This document shows positions 23,384-34,262 of a DNA stretch of 64,000 nt, piece by piece. Origin of the DNA: Symsagittifera roscoffensis (lineage: Eukaryota > Xenacoelomorpha > Acoela > Convolutidae); assembly GCF_963678635.1 (NCBI RefSeq), contig NC_087066.1, positions 34,105,301 through 34,169,300 of the forward strand, written 5' to 3'. The notes below the pieces were generated by a model. That model was not told the origin of the DNA. It saw nothing but the letters and a program-made list of their open reading frames with translations, and ran no database searches. The position numbers and the translations under genes are program-made. Every line of letters begins with the position of its first letter. Positions within the stretch are counted from its first letter, which is position 1.

Positions 23384-24358
23384 TTAAATGTATTGGCATG
23401 AATTTCCGCCCTCTATTGTTCGGTATTGCCGCGTGCTGTTCTTGAATTTCCCTGTTATTTGATTTTTCGTACTTTTCATCAATTCCTTTGGCGGATTTAA
23501 AGCTTTATTTATCATGCTTATTTTTGTTACTTTGAATGTTGAATCGTATTCACTTGTGGGGCGCACATCCGATGAGGGATATCTTGATATGTAATCTACC
23601 ATTCCCATTTTTGACCCTTGGCATTTTTCTATTTTAAAATCATACGGTAGCAATCTGTCGTACCACCTTGTTAATCTTCTGAAAAATGTTTTGTTTCCTT
23701 TGGGCGAAGAGCTTACTATTGATAATAATGCTTTGCGATCTGAAATAACTGTTAAAAAAATACGTCCGTGAAGGTTTCTTCTGTAGTGTTTAATAGCCCA
23801 CACAACAGCTAGTAATTCGAGCACATTGGTTCGTGTTTCACGGTGAATATAGAAGAGTCTAAGTTCAGTCATACTGGCTACGAATCGCTCTAGGAATCGA
23901 ACGGACGCCGTTTCGCATTGATTTGTCCAAATGAAATCATTATTTTGGCTGAGAAGGGGTTTTAACGGTGCGCTAATTTCTGCCAGCTTAGGTAAGAATT
24001 TGTGTAGGCTATGCAGGAAACCCATTAGCAATTTTAGCTGTCGTCTAGTCCGTGGCGCTTTCAATTCATCAATTACTCTCGTTTTTCGGTCCAATGGCGT
24101 AATTCCGGTGTTATTTATATGATGCCCCAGCCACTGGCAACTTGATTTTGCGATTTCGCACTTCAGGAGTTTCAGTGACGCGTTTGTCTCATCGAGTTTC
24201 TTGAGAATTTTTTTTTCTAAAGAAATGTGTTCAATTTTTTTACTTTTTGAAACTAATAGTATGTCATCGATAAAAGCGTGTGCTTGCGGGAAATCTTTAG
24301 TTAAATTATCCATAAATTTTTGAAATTCAGCGGGCATCGTAAAAACCGTAAAGACCAT
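23384..24358 (-). pseudogene. Gypsy reverse transcriptase (C-terminal) and RNase H
   Basis: 324-codon open frame. The RT palm motif is present as FIDDILLVSK near residues 30-39, followed by the thumb/connection (WLGHHINNTGI). The RNase H domain follows with an ELLAVVWAIKHYR block and the VISDRKALLSI Asp block, then the usual VDYISRYPS end. It synthesises and processes the element's DNA in active relatives. The N-terminal RT part is in other frames at 24359-24833. Confidence 0.85.
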
Positions 24359-24833
24359 TTTTAAAGCTATAGCTACTAGTGGGTTTTCCTCCCACTAATG
24401 AGAAATTACATTGTTCGCTCGTCTTCCTCCCGTACATGTACATTAAGTCTCGGGAGGTAAAATAGACTTCCTCGTCTTTTCTATCTGCAATTATTTTACT
24501 TATCCCATCCAATTATTCTTCTATATTAGATATTTGGTACTTGTTCTTGTGTACCTGCTTGTTTAATTCTCTCAATTTTAGCGCCAATGTTATACTTCCG
24601 TCTTTTTTCACAGTGATTACGATTGGGGTCACAAAATAGTTATCCGAACACTCTTGGTGTTTTATCATATGTCCCTCTTGAATGAGACGCGATATTTCTT
24701 TATCTACCTTATCCTGTAGACTAATGAGCACCCTCCGCCCTTTTTGTTGCACCGGTTTTGTTCTGGCAAAGAAATCTGCCCGTACCTTGGCATTTTGTAT
24801 ATGTCCTATTCTAGTTAACAATTTGGGGAACAA
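24359..24833 (-). pseudogene. Gypsy reverse transcriptase (N-terminal)
   Basis: The frame at 24513-24833 gives the fingers region: VDKEISRLIQEGHMIK, then NYFVTPIVITVKKDGSI and LRELNKQ. A stop and frameshift around 24512 and another near 24360 break continuity with the palm segment that follows. Confidence 0.8.
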
Positions 24834-25280
24834 CTAACAGAAGTATAATTGCCACTCATCCAACTGATGCTCTTCCCCGCCATTTGTATTGTCCTCCGTC
24901 AATGACATCACGCGATCCCTCTGGACCAGCTCCAACCCCAGTGAACCCATCAAATCTCGCCCCAGAATTGACTCATGGTTTCCTCCAATGACAGAAATTT
25001 TCTGTTGAGTGACCCACCCGCTGAGTTCGATCATTACTTCAGCCTTTCCAAGAATATGTATGCGGTTGTTGTTGTAATCTAAGAACTCGTCCCTTCCTGG
25101 AATTAGATAAAAATTCTCTCTCCCCATGGCCTTTGTCAGTTCTTGCAAACTAAAAATAGTTACCGGTAAGCCATTGTCGACCCACAACCACATACTCTTG
25201 CCACACACCTTCGCCAGTACTTTCGCATTTGGGATTTTGAAGTCGACTGCTTTACGATTACGCTTTATCGCCATCACCAT
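24834..25280 (-). pseudogene. Gypsy aspartic protease
   Basis: 148-codon frame with the flap-to-C-terminal signature ILGRDLMGSLGL and an active-site loop reading VDNGLPVTIFS. The family consensus has Asp-Thr/Ser-Gly, so the Asn in the middle position is unusual and may be inactivating. It immediately precedes RT. Confidence 0.75.
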
Positions 25281-26359
25281 AATTTAAGTGGATTTGTGGA
25301 CGACTCGTATTCTCCGTTTGTCTCTTGGGTCACCCATTCTACTGGTTCCTGATTATTACTCTCCACGCTCTGGTTGCTCCGGTGGTGCTCTTGCTCTTCC
25401 TGTACCCTTCCAACGCGTCCCCTTCCTCTCCAAAGGTTAGTTCTACGCCGTGTCCCCAGCCATGTTCTTTCGGAGTGACCTAATTTCCGGCACGCATTAC
25501 AGGTGGCATTTTACGCTGAGCAAACGTTTATGCGTTCCATTGTAAAATTAAAATTAGGAGCATCGCATTTATAGCACTTCCTAGTATTTGAACCCCTTTG
25601 TCCGGTTCCGCGTCCGCCGCTTCCTCGGTTTCTGAAACAACCTGTCTCCCGCCGGATATTACCCACTTGTTCCTGTTTGATGTTGATATAAGGCGCTGAT
25701 TCCGCTCGCTTCCCCATATACGACTCGTAGGCTTTATCCCCCCGTTCATAGGATAGAGCAATCCTATATACTTCCTCCGGCGTTTTTGTTGAACGCGATA
25801 ATTCCCGCTGGCAGTCCGACTCCTTTATATTCATTATGAATATATCTCGCACATTCTCGGCCGCGTTTGTAAATTGCACCGTCCCGCCAGCGCGCTGAGT
25901 TCCGCGTGGAACTTTTCGAATGTTTCAGGTTTTCGTTGTTTGCGTCCGCAGAACAATCCCCGTTCGTCTGTCACATTCCGCTTGCGTTTAAAAACACGTT
26001 CCATGTGGTCCAACACATCAGGTTACCGGATCGCTTTAATATCCACTCCTGGTTCCCTGGCTTTAAAAATCCGTTGCGCCTCGTCTCCGATACATAGTTA
26101 CAGGTTTGACTTAAGTTTCTTTTCGGACTCCATCCGGTTTTTTCCGTTGTTATCCCCCGCCAATGCGGCTATTTGGGCATTCGTTAGTATGTTGGCGAAC
26201 TAGAAGTCATCCGGATCGATGTCGTACTTGGCGATCATCCCCCAATAGAATTTCACGATCCATTCCTCCCAATTAGTCGGTGGGTCCGGTGTTCGGGAGT
26301 CCCAAAAAGCGATGTTTAAAGGGCTCTTCCCTCCCCCTTTTTGTCTGCTGGCTGCGCCA
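25281..26359 (-). pseudogene. Gypsy gag (matrix/capsid/nucleocapsid) relic
   Basis: Broken into several frames by at least three stops. The ATG appears to overlap the LTR end: the LTR's last A is the A of ATGGCGCAG. Two zinc-knuckle-like Cys pairs remain near the 3' end: one after RGSNTRKCYKCDAP (25511-25879 frame) and one at CNACRKLGHSE. Structural protein in active relatives. Confidence 0.65.
26341..26359 (-). other. primer-binding-site candidate
   Basis: Directly inside the 5' LTR the minus strand reads TGGCGCAGCCAGCAGAC, starting with the TGG expected opposite a tRNA 3' CCA. I cannot name the tRNA. Confidence 0.45.
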
Positions 26360-26574
26360 TGTTGAAGTAAGAAAAAATGTAGAATGTTTGAAAGTAAATT
26401 ATGGTAAAGATCAACTGTTTAATATCTAAATGTAAGGCAAACTGCACTCATTGTCTTAGACGTATCCAGACGTAGAAGAACAGTGATTAGCAGAAAGACT
26501 GGTGGCCAGACATTCAAGGACTTTAACTGAAATGTACATAAACATAAAGTGTATAAAGATTTGTCCCTATGACA
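26360..26574 (-). repeat. 5' LTR of the Gypsy element
   Basis: 215 bp starting TGTTGAAGTAAG and ending GTCCCTATGACA on +, paired with 20621-20835. Confidence 0.9.
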
Positions 26575-26594
26575 GTTTGTCGGAAATGAAAATA

Positions 26595-26661
26595 GTTTTA
26601 ATTTTGAACTAATATGAAATGCGGCAGAAACAAGCATTTTATATTAGTCCAAAATTAAAAC
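26595..26661. repeat. hairpin at the apex of the interrupted inverted repeat
   Basis: Arms 26595-26622 and 26634-26661 are 28 bp each with about three mismatches and an 11-nt loop. They form the centre of the longer inverted repeat whose left arm was split by the Gypsy insertion. Confidence 0.8.
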
Positions 26662-26801
26662 CAATCTCATTTTCAATAAAATGAACTTGTGGATCGTCAC
26701 TTAGTGCGCAACTTGTTGTTAGATTCTTGTTGGATGTTTTTGTCTATTTAGATCGGTTTGTGCTATTGAAAAAAGAAAACCGGATAATGTTTGCAAAAAT
26801 T
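26634..26801. repeat. right arm of the interrupted inverted repeat
   Basis: Reverse-complement partner of 26575-26622 plus 20496-20620. No coding capacity, so the parent was probably a MITE or foldback element. Confidence 0.75.
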
Positions 26802-28062
26802 GGGCAAAAAGCGCAAAACTGACTATTCTGATTTTTCGTTAGAATGCCTTTGAAAGCGAAAAGAATGTCAATACATTTTTCAGCCACAATGAAAAAGTTA
26901 TGATTTTTTAACTTAAATCGGACCCCCCTCCCCGCGTCCATCGTAAAAAACGGAGTGACGTATTTTGGATCTACCAACACACAAGCCACTATGTATTTGA
27001 ATAAGCGAGCCTCAATTCAGTTTAAAATAACTGCTAAGCCGAAATATGTTAAATCTTACCCTGCGTGTTACTTGTTGAAAACTGTAAATAATGCAGGTAA
27101 ATTATCTCAAATTGACAAATTGGCAAACTTCGAACCTCCTTAACATTATAACAAATTTATCACATGATCGTGCTATAGCTAAAAAAATTGCTTAGAAAAA
27201 ATTTTCAACAAACTTTAAGTTTTATAATTTAATATCCGATTTGATTGAGGGATTTTTTTGTGTTGGCCTCCAGGATTTTTTATGTTGGCCTCCATGATTC
27301 AAAATTTTGTATAACTGATAGATATATCGCGGAGGTGAGTTCTGATGCAATTATGATAATAGCTCTTTATGTATTCTGTTTCAGCTCCAACTGCAACTGA
27401 ACCTGATAGACTGACGTACACTCAATCTGACCACTTTGACAAACACATTTGGGCAAGTTATATATAAATGGAATATACGAAAGTTGGTCGTCTGCTCATT
27501 TTGACGGCAGCNNNNNNNNNNNNNNNNNNNNNNNNNNNNNNNNNNNNNNNNNNNNNNNNNNNNNNNNNNNNNNNNNNNNNNNNNNNNNNNNNNNNNNNNN
27601 NNNNNNNNNNNNNNNNNNNNNNNNNNNNNNNNNNNNNNNNNNNNNNNNNNNNNNNNNNNNNNNNNNNNNNNNNNNNNNNNNNNNNNNNNNNNNNNNNNNN
27701 NNNNNNNNNNNGCAATAAACAAACAATAAAGTCCACAGAATGATCTAGATTGTTTTGAGTGAAGGGAGCAAACATTTCTTTTATTTTGCATCGAGTTTGT
27801 AAAGCAGGTCTATTGTAGATTGAGAGAAAGCACTCTTGAACCAGTCTGCTGTAACTGTCATAAAAATATATAATTGGTTGCCCATGAGGGTCACTAGTTG
27901 ATGATAAAAAAGCCCATGTTCCTCCAACATTCCTGTAGGTTGCGTGTTGATAATAGCGAAACAGATTTTGGAAATTTAGGGAACATATCCCAGGGGAAAC
28001 AACCTAGAAATCTGAATGAAAAAAGAAGATGTATAGAACACAGTTTGCTCGTTTTAAAATTG
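26802..28062. other. no gene recognised; assembly gap inside
   Basis: AT-rich sequence with a run of about 200 N (27513-27711). A short direct repeat around GTTGGCCTCCA occurs at 27262-27295. Any missing end of the Maverick element to the right could lie in or near the gap. Confidence 0.6.
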
Positions 28063-29498
28063 TCAACCATTGTACATTATAGTAATTTTGATGATTTCGC
28101 CATTGCGATCAATTAATACGACTGATCGACGTTCACCGAGTAGAATCAGGCAAATAGATTCATCGGTAATTTTTTCAAAATTCAAATCAACACGCAACCA
28201 GGCACCAGTAAGTTCCGGACAAATACTGCTATCGCCCAAGTGCACATCTCTCGTAAGAGTGAACACCGGGTGAAAGTGGTAGCGAAAATTAGATAGATTG
28301 ATCTTGATACCGCCGTGATCGAATCCAAGTGATCTCATCGATGTCGAATAAAATTGTACATGGGTTTTTTCTACGACGACAGGCGTTCCTCCTACAGAAT
28401 TTCCCTCGCGAATGACTCGAACTGTCGAGAGGTCAAAATCTTGAAAATTGTAGGCTTTTATTGCATAGCTTCCCGTAAAATTCAATTCGGGCACCATCGA
28501 TAATTGCAGACGACTTATCGGCGCCGGGTTGAAATTGCCGTCTCTAAAATAAACATTAGTTCCGCTTGAAATTAGAAAAGATGCAGCGACTTCTTTAAAT
28601 TAATATTCGGCATTTTTTCTAGAAGAGCGCAGTGAATGGATAAGTGAGTTTTGTGTCTAAGTTCCAGCATGTGAACTAGGCAAGTAGCATTCACAAATTT
28701 TACACCAAAATTTTGAGGCTTACAATTTGTTGTTGATTTTTTCAAACAAACGAATTGATTCACGGCTTGAGTTAACCAAGGTCGAACTTCAACCCCAGGT
28801 AACAGATTTTTGTCGAAACCCGTCATATATGCATCGTTGAGTCGGAAACGATATTTTCAATTTTGTACTGATTTTACAAGTTCCGTATCGATTTCTAAAA
28901 TAAAGCTTTATACTGTCTTGAAACTTTGTGGGATCGTCTTTATACTCGTAGACTTAGCATGCCAAAAAACCCTGTTTGTATTGGGCTCCGCTAGACAAAT
29001 CGACTTCCAACAGTACCTTGTAAGGATGTAGATTGTCAGATGACGATACTACAGTTCCATTCAATCTCACTTTTACATTTTGCCAAATGCTCTCTGCTAG
29101 ACATTTGACAAAAATAGGCTTTGCCGTTTCAATAGGAGTAGTGCTGTCGACAACCGCTTCCTCGTCTTCTTATATCTCCGCTTCCGACGACGACGACAAC
29201 GTTGTCCCTGTCCCAACTATCTGGAGCTCCAAGTCCAAATATATATTATTCGTGTCTTCAACAGTCGCGCTAACATCGGTCTTTGACCCGTAAATTCGCA
29301 TTCTAAGACTGGCACATCCGCATTAGTGGGAGAAAAGACGCGCTCGTCAAATGCTCGCTGAAAATTTACCAGTACTTGGCCACTTGAAAACAGATCAAGA
29401 GCTGAATGAGTTACCGATGCTATGGGCTCAGGAGTGACAAAAAAATTGACGAAGATCCTTCTCCTCCTCCTTTTGTTCTCATTGCGATGCTTTATCAA
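28063..29498 (-). pseudogene. Maverick/adintovirus-like major capsid protein relic
   Basis: Double-jelly-roll-type major capsid relic spread over three reading frames: 29217-29498 (N-terminal), 28572-28826 (middle, with LLPGVEVRPWLTQA) and 28063-28497 (144 codons, C-terminal). The last contains SYAIKAYNFQDFDLS and, near its end, VVLIDRNGEIIK, the strand pattern that closes this capsid family. At least two frameshifts separate the pieces and the stretch at 28830-29216 has no single open frame. The assignment rests on family resemblance recalled from knowledge; structure prediction would settle it. Confidence 0.65.
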
Positions 29499-29980
29499 CT
29501 AGTTTGGTGAAAAAGTCTTGTCTGCTTCGTTTCTTGTTTGCTTTTTTCTTGATTTTTAAGGAACCCTTTTTCGGTGTTTTGAAATGGCGGGCTTCCTGAG
29601 TTGCATGACCGCCTTCTTTTTCTTTATCTTAGGAACGCTTCGAGGACGGCATGCTCCTCCTACTACTTCACTGCGAATTGTATTCTTAAAATTTTTATTA
29701 TTAGAAGATTTTTGTTTGGATCGCCCTTCCAATATTTCTATTACTTCGGGAGCAGCGGCTGATAAAAATCCTTTTCTATTACTTCGGGAGCAGCGGCTGA
29801 TAAAAATCCTTTGGCCAATGGGATGCCGTACTTTTTAGCAAGAAAATTTACAAATTCTTTGAGACCTACGCGGATAGCTGAGCTTAATCCACTGCCGTAT
29901 TGCCGAGCTTGAGAACCAGCAGGGTAGTTTCCTGTTAGACGATTGGCAACTGTGAAATTGGAAAGATAATTAATAATCAT
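29499..29980 (-). pseudogene. small capsid-adjacent protein of the Maverick element
   Basis: Frame 29741-29980 (79 codons) reads NYPAGSQARQYGSGLSS followed by amphipathic helical sequence (FVNFLAKKYGIPLAKG). A short Gly-rich, basic, helical protein encoded just before the capsid gene is common in these elements, where it is thought to be a virion component. The frame is broken by a 38-bp tandem duplication (29736-29811). Lys/Arg-rich sequence continues in another frame to about 29500. Confidence 0.5.
29736..29811 (-). repeat. 38-bp perfect tandem duplication
   Basis: 29736-29773 and 29774-29811 are identical. Because 38 is not a multiple of three, the second copy shifts the reading frame of the small protein and ends it early. 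Confidence 0.9.
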
Positions 29981-30086
29981 TCATCAAGCATTAGGAAGGG
30001 ACAGACAGACAGACGGATGCTTGATTGTCCAAGACTGAATTTCAAAGCATAAACAACCAAATGATTGAGTGAACAAATATATGCTT

Positions 30087-31184
30087 CTAGTTGACTGCCA
30101 CCTGGTGGCGACGTTGTGAGTGGTGATCCGCACATCTGTAACTAACTTGCTCCGATTCGTAGAAGCTGCCCAAAACTTCAACATTTTTGTGTTTTAGAAC
30201 ATAAGTGACTGGTTGATTTCTGTCAAAAGATTTTGATACAAAATTGATTAAAAACAGCTCGTCAGTTAAGCGCTGCTGATATCCTTTTCGGAATGGGATA
30301 AACATTCGAGCTGATATGCGCACTAAATCAACTAATTAAAATTAACTTTTTCGTCTGATGCTTCTCACACCATTGTTTTTTCTTTTCTTTTAACAAATTT
30401 TGAAGGTGCAGGTGAAAATGAACTAAAACAATCTTTGAACAAGCTTTTATTCAATATCAATCGGCGACATTTTATTTGAGGCGTTTTTACGTGTATTGAA
30501 ATTTTTTAGAAAGTATTAACCTAACTAAAACTACCCGAATGTTCAAAAGATTTAAATAATATACTCTTCAGAGCTCTACCGCGACACAGCTTTGTTTTTG
30601 GACTCGCTGTATGTAGGAGAAAAATCAAATTTTTATCGGCGCAAATTTCTGCAGTTACACCCTTGAAATAATTTCCTTGATGTACCCATATTTTAATTGG
30701 GATAGAAAGTGGGTCATCAAGGATGAACATTTTCAGAAAAAAAATCTTTCACAGTTGTTGCATATCTGTTCTTTAGAGGTTGAACCCTCAAGTATCGACT
30801 CAATACGTCGACTGCAACTAAAAGATATTTTGTACCACTGTTCTCGTTTGCAGTTTTATCTACATAGGCAACGTCTATGGATCAAATATGGTTAATGCCC
30901 AAACTTACAACACCCAGACTTTTTATTTGAACTTATATAGCATGAATCTGGAAGACGTGGATGAAGATTTCAAAAAACGGCTCAACTTTTTAGTGCGAAA
31001 ACCCACTGGCAGAAGATAGGTTTTGAACACTTCCATATGCAGCCGGATGTGTCAGAGAAATGTAAATTCTCCGTAAGAGCCGATTTTCTTGATTTGATAG
31101 TTGTTGTTGTTGTCGCGTTGTGTCTGCTTTGTCTTGCTCTCGACTGCTCGCCCTTTCATTTTTACTGTTGTTCGTATTCATCAT
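30087..31184 (-). pseudogene. Maverick/Polinton integrase relic
   Basis: Retrovirus-type integrase in pieces. The N-terminal region is near 30990-31100 (RRIYISLTHPAAYGSVQNL). The catalytic core is at about 30520-30890, with a first Asp block, TKYLLVAVDVLSRY and IWVHQGNYFKG. The C-terminal chromodomain-like region is at 30087-30323 (RISARMF, then VTYVLKHKNVEVLGSFYESE). The GSFYE-type ending is characteristic of Polinton integrases. In the core, the second catalytic Asp is His, and the final Glu is not where expected. Stops and frameshifts separate the pieces. It would have inserted the element's DNA. Confidence 0.75.
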
Positions 31185-31388
31185 TTGACGGCGGCTTCTG
31201 TTTATACACCCATCGTGTTCTTGCTGCCGTTGGTTTTTTGGTTTTCTTGACTTCGGCTGCAGCCATTTATAATGTTCAGACCGTAATTATTTCATATCAA
31301 ATTGTCAGCTGAGTTTCAAATAAAAGTTTTATAATTTTTCGGTACTTGGAAGGCATTTTTTATCCTTTAATAGCAAGTCTTTCAAAAA

Positions 31389-31802
31389 TTATAAAACGTA
31401 AGTTTTTGGCTTCGTATCATCAATGGCTGCTGCTGATGTACCCCAACCGATTCTGACTGTGTTATCAGACGTGTTTAGTTTAACGTCGGAATGGTTGTGT
31501 ATTAGTTTTAAGATTTTCCGTATACGCATACGTTGGTTGTTGTAGGCGCTACTGGCTGATGTTGCAGTAGAAATAATATATTGTTCAAGAAGTGCAGTTT
31601 TCTCTTCCTCCTCGCCCTGCTGCTCCTCTTTCTTTGCTTCTTTGGTAAATTGTGGCGGTTGTTGCTGTGGTGGAAGGCATTTTCTTTCCTTTGGGTCCTG
31701 AAGCCTAATTTGCAGCTGTTGTTGTTGTTGTTGCTGTAGAAGAAAATTTGCAGGGATGAAGAAAAATTTTCGAGCTGGTGGGTTGTCAATTATCAATAAC
31801 AA
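31389..31802 (-). CDS. Gln/Glu-rich ORF of the Maverick element
   Basis: 137-codon open frame. A polyglutamine run at about residues 23-29, a Lys/Glu-rich middle, then a non-repetitive helical C-terminal part (RMRIRKILKLIHNHSDVKL, DNTVRIGW). It lies between the ATPase and integrase relics in the same orientation. The C-terminal segment could be a small conserved Maverick domain, but I cannot name it. The repeat-rich part varies easily and is not evidence of function. Confidence 0.4.
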   Translation of the reverse strand: MLLIIDNPPARKFFFIPANFLLQQQQQQQLQIRLQDPKERKCLPPQQQPPQFTKEAKKEEQQGEEEEKTALLEQYIISTATSASSAYNNQRMRIRKILKLIHNHSDVKLNTSDNTVRIGWGTSAAAIDDTKPKTYVL

Positions 31803-31849
31803 GAGGAGGAGAAAGCAGAGGGGGCAATGATAGCAAAATTTCCGATTCT

Positions 31850-32760
31850 ATTTTCAGCGCAGCGAGCAACTTGTCTGGACCGGGTTCTAGTGTAATTGTG
31901 TGATCCGGATTCCTAATTGAATTTGATGAGTTGGGGTTGCTAGAAAAAAACTCGTCAAGGTTCCTGTGATCGACTGTTTCTGTAGCTCTGGGGGTAAGAA
32001 AATAGAGTGGATTTACTTACTGCTGTTTGACGACAAAGACGACGACAATTTCTCAGGATTTTTGGGAGATACATTCGTCAGTTATCAAAGTACAAAACGC
32101 AAGACACTGGGGCAAGAGGGTGTGAGATCAACCAAAAAGCGACCAAAATTCTCTTTCAAGCATTCTCTTTAACAGTTTTGAATAAACTGAGGGCTCTGTA
32201 CAAAGTATTGTGGGTTGTTTTACAACGCGAGGCGAATTTGTTCAAAGTACATGTGTAGTGATTTTGTCGACTGTGACGCAAAAATTTTCCTGTTGATAAA
32301 AGTTGTGTATGCTGAAAAAGACACATAAGTCTTTGTGACGTCCGGCTGTGGCTTAAGCTGTCAAAAAAACTTTTCATTGTAAAAATTTTCTCAAGAATTG
32401 TCAGAAGTTTTTTTAGAATTCATTTTTGACAAAGTCTTGGAGATTTTTTGCATGGCTTGATCTAAAACAAAAAAAAATGAGGCTTCTACACTATTTCTTG
32501 GTTCGACACAGAAAAAAGTAATGGAGACGTTAACGTCTTGCTTAAAGTCGTAATAAATTGTTTTGCTAAGAACGATAGACAAACTACATGTTTAAAAGCT
32601 GGTTGAAATTTAGGGTCGACTGGTTGAGTTAGCATTGAGTAAATTAATCGCATTTTTCTAGACCCTGATGCACCGCATACACGCATAAATAGTCTCTCAT
32701 TTGTGGGGATTATTTTATTCATTTGTTTTGTTCATTTCACAAGCTGTAGTCAGTACATGG
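31850..32760 (-). pseudogene. Maverick packaging ATPase (FtsK/HerA-like) relic
   Basis: Frame 32486-32722 carries a Walker A-like loop, GASGSRKMRLIYSML, in which the consensus Gly-Lys-Thr/Ser end is degenerate. A hydrophobic Walker B-like strand, FFFVLDQAMQ, is in another frame at 32391-32582. A sensor-like VFFSIHNFYQQ is near 32290-32330. This order and spacing match genome-packaging ATPases of Maverick/adintovirus-type elements. Frameshifts and stops make it inactive. Confidence 0.55.
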
Positions 32761-33451
32761 ATGATGGCGATGATCAAACTGGAGCTAGGAGTAAATAACT
32801 CAAGCAAGTAGAAATTATTATAAAGTAGGCAGTCCTCTTTTCACAAATGGGGGATCTTAGGCACAGTTGCAAAACGCACAAGGCAACAAGCATACAGACA
32901 AAACTGATTTGAGCCAAAAATACAACTCAGAGTCTTGTCTCCTATAGTAGAAAAAATTCCACTTTGATTCCACTGCAGCCTCACAGTCCAACAAATCTAC
33001 TACTTCTTCTGCTAGTTTTTCCCCTGAGCGAAGGCGGTGGTAAAAAATAACCTATAGTAGAAGACAAAATAGTAAAATAAGTCGTAATTTCCAAACAAAA
33101 TAAATGTTGTTGTGATTGCTGCTCGAGATACTTTTAAAAGACAATTTTCGGACAATTTTAAAAGCCACAAAAAGTTGAGAGATAAAACAACCAATGATGG
33201 AGCAAAAAAAGATCTGACTATGTGGTAGATTGTTGTGCTGGCATGTGTTTCTAATAATTAAACTTGCTGCTGCTGCAATTTGAGAAAAGGAAGCTGCTGA
33301 TCTCGTTGTAGAAAAAAGCCAAATGACTATTATTGTTTCAATTAGGCAAATGGCAAAAAATTTATTATTTATAACTACAGAAAGTTCTTAATAAGAGTAG
33401 TTGTGATAGTTTGAAATCTTTTTTTTTTCGTCTCGTAATTTTTCCCTCTCC
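32761..33451 (-). other. Maverick interior, no named gene
   Basis: No motif recognised; contains the left arm (33230-33385) of an inverted repeat. Confidence 0.4.
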
Positions 33452-33978
33452 CTACTCACTCAGTCTTTCTCTTCCTTGACGACGATTGGCTTCTCTTTGT
33501 CTTTTTTCTCTTCGTCTTGGTCCCCCTCTTCTTCGCTCATTGACCCACTTGTTGCAGCAGCTGGATAAAGTCGCTGTCATCAGAACTAATATTTTTAATC
33601 GCAGCCGTCGTAACTGCCAAAGATATTTGTCGCTCAAAAGATATAAGACTATTGATTGCTTCTTCTTCTTCTTCCTTTCTTTTTTCGCTTCCACTGCTAC
33701 TGCTATTACTAACTCGAGAATATCCACAACCCAAGCACCCATATACAAAACCCAAAATTTGGCAAATGGGTTCCTTCGCGGGTGGCGTGGCACTTGGGCT
33801 TGAGGTGCTTTCTGTTGTTATTAATTATAAATTGCTTACCATTTGCCTAATTGAAACAATAATGGTCATTTGGCTTTTTTCTACAATGAGATCAGCAGCT
33901 TCCTCTTCTCAAATTGCAGCAACAACAAGTTAAATTATTAGTTTCACAAACAGAAACCCAGGCCAGCAAAGTGTTGTT
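33230..33978. repeat. inverted repeat within the Maverick element
   Basis: 33230-33385 and 33808-33978 are reverse complements over ~150 bp with few mismatches, for example TTGTTTCAATTAGGCAAATG and CATTTGCCTAATTGAAACAA. The ~420-bp loop contains the ORF at 33452-33793. Confidence 0.85.
33452..33793 (-). CDS. small ORF in the loop of the inverted repeat
   Basis: Two overlapping minus-strand frames are open here. The more protein-like one is 33537-33755 (72 codons), with a Ser run, an acidic/basic run and a helical end (SLISFERQISLAVTTAAIKN). The other, 33452-33793, ends in an Arg-rich tail. Neither has a recognisable domain. Confidence 0.3.
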   Translation of the reverse strand: MPRHPRRNPFAKFWVLYMGAWVVDILELVIAVAVEAKKERKKKKKQSIVLYLLSDKYLWQLRRLRLKILVLMTATLSSCCNKWVNERRRGGPRRREKRQREANRRQGRERLSE

Positions 33979-34170
33979 CACAAGCCCAACCGCGGGGCAG
34001 TCGGGCTCAGGGGAGGGTCGGTTCACCTGCAGTCATCGACATGTTCTCATTCAAGCATTGAATCAGTCAGTCATTCAGGACCTGAAAAGCAACAAAAGTG
34101 GGTAGAAATCAACAATAACAGTTTAAAAAAAACATAATTGACTTCTTTTAATTTGATGGATTTGGCGTTT

Positions 34171-34262
34171 GATGGTTGATCACACACACACGCACTCACG
34201 CACGCACACACACACACAAACACACATACATACGCACACCCACACATATATACACACAGAGA
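34171..34262 (+). repeat. (CA)n microsatellite
   Basis: Imperfect CA/CACG/CATA dinucleotide repeat of ~90 bp. The His/Thr-rich translation across it is meaningless. Confidence 0.9.

Larger units (their letters stand above)
20621..26574 (-). mobile_element. Ty3/Gypsy LTR retrotransposon (degraded, complete ends)
   Basis: A 5.95-kb element with two 215-bp LTRs, flanked by the same 4 bp, GTTT (20617-20620 and 26575-26578). On the minus strand the order is gag, protease, RT, RNase H, integrase, pol tail, the standard Ty3/Gypsy order. All coding segments carry stops or frameshifts. By eye the LTRs differ at about 24 of 215 positions, so the insertion is old. Confidence 0.9.

Noticed and set aside
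27381-27791. frames spanning 27.4-27.8 kb
   Set aside because: They run through about 200 N and have no evidence on either side.
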